DNA from: Bacteroidota bacterium
GTDB lineage: Bacteria; Bacteroidota; Bacteroidia; Bacteroidales; Bacteroidaceae
Assembly (NCBI GenBank): GCA_023415545.1
Contig: JAEZKJ010000089.1
Span: 1-20,612, forward strand
Direction: 5' to 3'
Length of the DNA: 20,612 nucleotides
This document shows positions 16,528 through 20,612 of this stretch, piece after piece. Within the stretch, counting starts at the first letter, position 1, and the number at the start of each line of letters is the position of its first letter. Made by a program: the position numbers and the translations under genes. The notes beneath the pieces are model-generated. The model saw nothing but the letters and a program-made list of their open reading frames with translations, did not search any database and was not told where the DNA came from.

Positions 16528-17296
16528 GTGTAAACTGTTATCTCCAAAACCTAACATTTAGAAATAAAGATTAACAAGATCAAAACGATTTAAATATTGA
16601 ATCAAGATATCTGGTATAAATTCCTTTATGTCGTTACAAGTTCAATTTTCAACGTATGTTCAATAGCTGAATAAAATCTATAGTACTTGGAATTATAAAA
16701 TGTATAAATCACCATCTCTAACACACATGGTGAAAGTTACAATAAATATATATCACCAGATTAGTCTATAAAACATCAACAAAAAATCATTTTTAGATAT
16801 TAATCTTATGGTTATTTCTTGATTGCACAAATATAAAAAAAGATACACTTAGCTCTATTTTTTACTACTTCACTTTAACTTAATTAGTTGGTTTTTAACT
16901 TATTATAAATCACTAGGGTATCACGTTAATAGAATAAATATATTGTTAAACATAGAGTTTTTAGATTCAATTGTAGGCTTAAAAAACAGACATTGACTAT
17001 AGTTGTTATAAAGAGTATATAAACTTAATAATTATTGATAGAATTATTAAACTATTCTTTTACCTTCTGTTTGAGGAGATATTAAGAATCAAAAGTTCTT
17101 TTATTAAAAATTACTTGTTTTTCTAGTCTATACTATTCAACACAATAGCATTTATAATGTTAAAGTATCTTCCATTTATATCATCCATTTTAATAGAATC
17201 ATAACAACCATAAGTATATCACAAAGAAAAAATGTTTAGTCTATTGATAATAGATGATTTAATATCATTTTTTGCACTATTTATCTCAAATATTAC

Positions 17297-17328
17297 AATG
17301 ATTTCATATTATATGATAACTACATTTG
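17297..17328 (+). promoter_or_regulatory. Bacteroidales-type promoter of the large DUF4450-like gene
   Basis: TACATTTG (17321-17328) matches TAnnTTTG exactly, with a poor -33 element (AATG, 17297-17300) 20 bp upstream. The start codon is 48 bp further on. Confidence 0.45.
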
Positions 17329-17376
17329 ATAAATATAACATTCTATTTATTAAAAAGTTAACATACAATCATACAT

Positions 17377-20300
17377 ATGCGTTTTCCTTCCATTAATTTG
17401 TTACTTTTCATAATCTCTTTGAATTGTCAAGCGCAAAATAATATTTCATATGACAAAAAGAGTAAGGCTACTGATTTTGTAAATCTCTTTACCAGTAATG
17501 AACATAATGGAGACATCACACGTACTTTGAAATACATTCCTGATGGGGAGGATTTTGTTTCTATTAATGGTAATAATCGATATACTCGTGCATTATACGG
17601 AGGGCATACCGAATGGCGATTGGAAACGAGTGATCGACCTATATTCGCTACATATGTAAAAAATGATTATCGAAATATTAGCTTTCGTATAAAGCTTCCA
17701 AATGGTAATACAACTCTTTTAGATGAAACCACATGGTGTGAATCTCGCTATACACCTGGTTGTAGAAAATATAGATTAAAAGATAAATCTTGGGGAATAA
17801 ATAGCACTATTGAAATCACAGTGGTCGTTGGGCAAAATGAAGAGAGAGCGTTATGGAAATTTTCATTCATCAATTTCCCAAAAAGTTCAACATTAGAAGC
17901 TCTGAATGCCCCCACAAAAATAAAGAAATTGTCACGTAATGGGGATATGGGAGCAGACCCCATAAATTGTTTTGATGCTGTGGAGGATATAACATTAATA
18001 GAATCAATAAAATCTCAAATTGGTACTAAACACTCGCTTTATATCTCCATATACAAAAATAAGTTGGAGCTGATTGATGGTTTATCTTTATACAATAAGT
18101 ATGAAAATGGTCGTAAAGCTTTAGCTAATCGCATAAAAATTGTTACTCCCGATCCATATATAAACACTATTGGTGGAGCTATATCTGTTGCAGCCGACGC
18201 AATTTGGAATGGACAAGTCTGGTTGCATGGTGCTGTAGGATGGCGTATGCCGTTAAATGGTTGGAGAGCTGTTTATGCAGGTGATGCTTTAGGATGGCAT
18301 GATAGAGCAAGAACTCATTTTAATGCTTATGCTGCCAGTCAGGTTAAAGATATTCCAAATTCTATCCCACATCCGGCGCAAGATTCAACTCTAGCCCTTG
18401 CACGTTCATTAAAAAAATGGGGTACTCCTCAATACAGCAATGGTTATATATGTAGAAATCCATATAACAGTAGTCAGATGCATCATTATGATATGAATTT
18501 ATGTTACATAGATGAGCTTCTATGGCATTTAAATTGGACTGGAGATTTAAAATATGCACGTGAAATTTGGCCTGTAATTAAGTTACATTTAGAGTGGGAA
18601 AAACTCAATTTCGATCCGGATAATGATGGGCTTTATGATGCTTATGCTTCAATATGGGCAAGTGATGCCCTTTATTATAATAGTGGAGCAGTAACACATA
18701 GCTCTGCATATAACTATAGAGCAAATAAAATGGCTGCTATTATTGCTGAAAAGATAGGTGAGGATCCTGCTCCTTACAGAAATGAATCAAATAAAATAAT
18801 TAATGCTATTAATAGTCGTCTATGGCTTAAGGATAGTGGATATTGGGCGGAGTTCCAGGATTTTATGGGATATAAACGACTTCATAAAGATGCAGCTATT
18901 TGGACTATTTATCATGCAATAGATAGTGAAATAGCAACTACTTTTCAATCTTATCTCGCAACTAAATATATAGATAATAAAATACCACATATCCCAATAT
19001 ATGTAGACTCCTCAAATATCCCGGATAATATTGATCCTTATTGGGAAAAACGTTATAAAAGTGTTTGTAATGATATTAATAGTGCGAAATACTCAACAAT
19101 TTCTACTTCAAATTGGATGCCATATTCGTGGAGTATTAATAATGTTGCTTTTGCAGAGATTATGCATAGTGCTCTTTCTTATTTTCAAGCTTCACGTATA
19201 GAAGAGGGATATAAATTAATGAAAAGTGCAATTCTTGATGGCATGTATTTGGGAAACAGTCCTGGCAATTTTGGACAGGTTAGCTTTTATGATGCAGCTC
19301 GAGGAGAATGTTATAGAGATTTCGGTGATGCTATCGGTATAACATCTCGAACATTGATACAGGGATTATATGGTATTATCCCGGATGCAATAAACAGTTC
19401 TCTAGTACTTAAACCCTCATTTCCTAAAGAGTGGAAATTTGCCTCAATACAAACTCCTGATATTGAATTCCGTTTCAAAAGAGAGGGTATAAGCTCGAAA
19501 AACAGGGAGGAGAAAGCTATATATAATATAACACACCATTTATCGAAGATTGAAAAGATAGATTTACAAATTCCTGCATATTATTCCCGAATAGGTAAAA
19601 TAACCATAAATGGTAAAATAATTAATTGGAAATTGGTTGAAAATTCAGTTTCAATTCCAATTATATCTTTATCTTTCAAAGCATTACCTAATCAAAATAA
19701 TGAAATATGCATTGAATGGAAAGGTGAGAAAATTGATGACAATAACACTATAAGTTCAAATAGTAGTTCGAAAAATAGAGTTGAAGGAAGAGTAAATTTT
19801 GTCTTTAAAGAAATTGATAATATGAAATGGTGGGTTCCTACTGTTTTAAATAAAAGTGAAGATGAAAGTTGTGATTCTTTGGCAAAGCAATCAGTAATAT
19901 TGGATAATATCATTGAGGAAAGATGTGAACCAGTAGCTATTGATAGTCAGTATAACGCTTCAGTAACTGATATTTTTAAAAATGAATACTTATCTCCTCG
20001 TTCTCCATATACTACATTGCAAATACCCAAGCAGGGAATAGGTGAGTGGTGTCACCCTTTGATGAGTGCCGATATTGATGATTCAGGATTACGTATGAGC
20101 AGTGAAAATGATATTATAAAAACTGAAATTGGTATTCCGTTTCGTACCGCTAAGTATGGTAAAAATATAGTATATACATCGCTGTGGGATAATTACCCTG
20201 ATAGTACGACAATAGCTTTAAATGGTAAAGCTACAAATGCATATCTATTAATGGCAGGAAGTACCAATCATATGCAGTTTCATATGATAAACGGAGTTGT

Positions 20301-20612
20301 CCGAATATACTATAGTGATAACAGTTTTGAAACTTTACCACTTATAAACCCATATAACTGGGCTCCTATAGAGCAACTTTTTTTTGAAGATGGTAAAGCT
20401 TTCAATCGTAAATCTGCTCCACAATATCGTCTGCATTTGAAGAGTGGTAAGGTTAGCAAAAATTTTGCTCAAGAGTTGGGATTATCCGGGGTTTCACAAT
20501 ATATAGATGGTGGAGCGGCTATAATATTAAAAGTGCCTTTGGATAGTAAAAAGAAACTTTCGCATTTCACATTAAGCACGATATCTAATGATGTGGTCAT
20601 AGGTATTATGGG
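17377..20612 (+). CDS. Large secreted DUF4450-like protein with (alpha/alpha)6-barrel core, probable glycosidase (3' end outside the window)
   Basis: I translated the frame from ATG 17377 to the window edge: 1078 codons with no stop. A signal peptide covers residues 1-20 (LNCQA|Q). The N-terminal beta-rich part (about 30-255) carries RALYGGHTEWRLETSDRPIF (71-90) and resembles DUF4450 of Bacteroidales proteins. The central part (about 260-670) looks like an (alpha/alpha)6 barrel: WLHGAVGWRMPLNGWRAVYA (276-295), FDPDNDGLYDAYASIWASDA (412-431) and ARGECYRDFGDAIGI (641-655) hold acidic residues that could be catalytic (E644, D648, D651). A beta-sandwich follows (GLYGIIPDA...LKPSFPKEW). A later beta-rich module has AYLLMAGSTNHMQFH (about 957-971). 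The layout is that of inverting glycosidases related to GH78/GH95/GH63, but I cannot assign a family or substrate. It has its own promoter and is unlinked to the glycerate operon. Confidence 0.65.
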   Translation, partial: MRFPSINLLLFIISLNCQAQNNISYDKKSKATDFVNLFTSNEHNGDITRTLKYIPDGEDFVSINGNNRYTRALYGGHTEWRLETSDRPIFATYVKNDYRNISFRIKLPNGNTTLLDETTWCESRYTPGCRKYRLKDKSWGINSTIEITVVVGQNEERALWKFSFINFPKSSTLEALNAPTKIKKLSRNGDMGADPINCFDAVEDITLIESIKSQIGTKHSLYISIYKNKLELIDGLSLYNKYENGRKALANRIKIVTPDPYINTIGGAISVAADAIWNGQVWLHGAVGWRMPLNGWRAVYAGDALGWHDRARTHFNAYAASQVKDIPNSIPHPAQDSTLALARSLKKWGTPQYSNGYICRNPYNSSQMHHYDMNLCYIDELLWHLNWTGDLKYAREIWPVIKLHLEWEKLNFDPDNDGLYDAYASIWASDALYYNSGAVTHSSAYNYRANKMAAIIAEKIGEDPAPYRNESNKIINAINSRLWLKDSGYWAEFQDFMGYKRLHKDAAIWTIYHAIDSEIATTFQSYLATKYIDNKIPHIPIYVDSSNIPDNIDPYWEKRYKSVCNDINSAKYSTISTSNWMPYSWSINNVAFAEIMHSALSYFQASRIEEGYKLMKSAILDGMYLGNSPGNFGQVSFYDAARGECYRDFGDAIGITSRTLIQGLYGIIPDAINSSLVLKPSFPKEWKFASIQTPDIEFRFKREGISSKNREEKAIYNITHHLSKIEKIDLQIPAYYSRIGKITINGKIINWKLVENSVSIPIISLSFKALPNQNNEICIEWKGEKIDDNNTISSNSSSKNRVEGRVNFVFKEIDNMKWWVPTVLNKSEDESCDSLAKQSVILDNIIEERCEPVAIDSQYNASVTDIFKNEYLSPRSPYTTLQIPKQGIGEWCHPLMSADIDDSGLRMSSENDIIKTEIGIPFRTAKYGKNIVYTSLWDNYPDSTTIALNGKATNAYLLMAGSTNHMQFHMINGVVRIYYSDNSFETLPLINPYNWAPIEQLFFEDGKAFNRKSAPQYRLHLKSGKVSKNFAQELGLSGVSQYIDGGAAIILKVPLDSKKKLSHFTLSTISNDVVIGIM

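Larger units (their letters stand above)
16390..17376. other. 987-bp AT-rich intergenic region without a gene
   Basis: The gap separates divergent gntP (-) and the large secreted protein gene (+). All frames are broken by frequent stops and I recognise no RNA gene. It holds the 11-bp inverted repeat near gntP, smaller inverted repeats (CACCAT/ATGGTG at 16710-16732; TTAATAATT/AATTATTAA at 17025-17050), a possible minus-strand -7 element TATATTTG (16828-16835) far from gntP, and the plus-strand promoter-like element near 17321. Confidence 0.6.

Noticed and set aside
17025..17050. 9-bp inverted repeat TTAATAATT/AATTATTAA in the long intergenic region
   Set aside because: Composed only of A and T in AT-rich DNA, without T tail or nearby promoter; likely chance.
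17748..19913. Minus-strand reading frames within the large DUF4450-like gene
   Set aside because: The plus-strand frame is open throughout with a signal peptide and domain pattern; the antisense frames are by-products.

Overview
The window comes from an AT-rich member of the Bacteroidales (Bacteroides/Prevotella-like). Three things point there: a SusC/SusD pair, secreted proteins whose signal peptides end in an AQ-type cleavage site, and promoter-like elements of the TAnnTTTG type instead of sigma70 boxes. No rRNA, tRNA, CRISPR array or intact transposase was seen.

Most of the window is a polysaccharide utilisation locus, probably for a pectin of the rhamnogalacturonan type. From the left it holds the 3' end of a GH42-like beta-galactosidase (1-306, +), converging through two back-to-back terminators on a secreted GH105 unsaturated uronyl hydrolase (518-1645, -). 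A promoter region separates that gene from susC (2089-5247) and susD (5279-7396), which end at a strong hairpin (7416-7457). Four same-strand genes follow: a secreted oligogalacturonate-lyase-like (PL22-like) beta-propeller protein (7563-8891), a tandem CE12-type acetylesterase (8942-10585), a second, dissimilar GH105 (10662-12074) and L-rhamnose mutarotase rhaM (12109-12423). An AraC-family regulator (12744-13661, -) converges on rhaM. The intergenic stretch between them carries a 12-bp inverted-repeat-bounded segment and a duplicated fragment of the araC 3' end.

The next block is metabolic: glycerate 2-kinase (13999-15126, -) lies directly downstream of a GntP-type permease (15142-16389, -) in a two-gene operon with a clear terminator. 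About 990 bp of very AT-rich DNA without a gene follows. The window ends inside a large secreted multidomain protein (17377 to beyond 20612, +). It has a DUF4450-like N-terminus and an (alpha/alpha)6-barrel-like core, and is probably an uncharacterised glycoside hydrolase.

Proposed joint function (inference): SusC/SusD import acetylated oligosaccharides. The CE12 esterase removes acetyl groups, a lyase creates unsaturated uronic acid ends, and the two GH105 enzymes remove those ends. The GH42-like enzyme trims galactose. RhaM interconverts the anomers of released L-rhamnose for catabolism, and the AraC protein may sense rhamnose or an intermediate. No rhamnogalacturonan lyase of families PL9 or PL11, no rhamnosidase and no hybrid two-component sensor lies inside the window, so the locus must extend outside it or depend on other loci.
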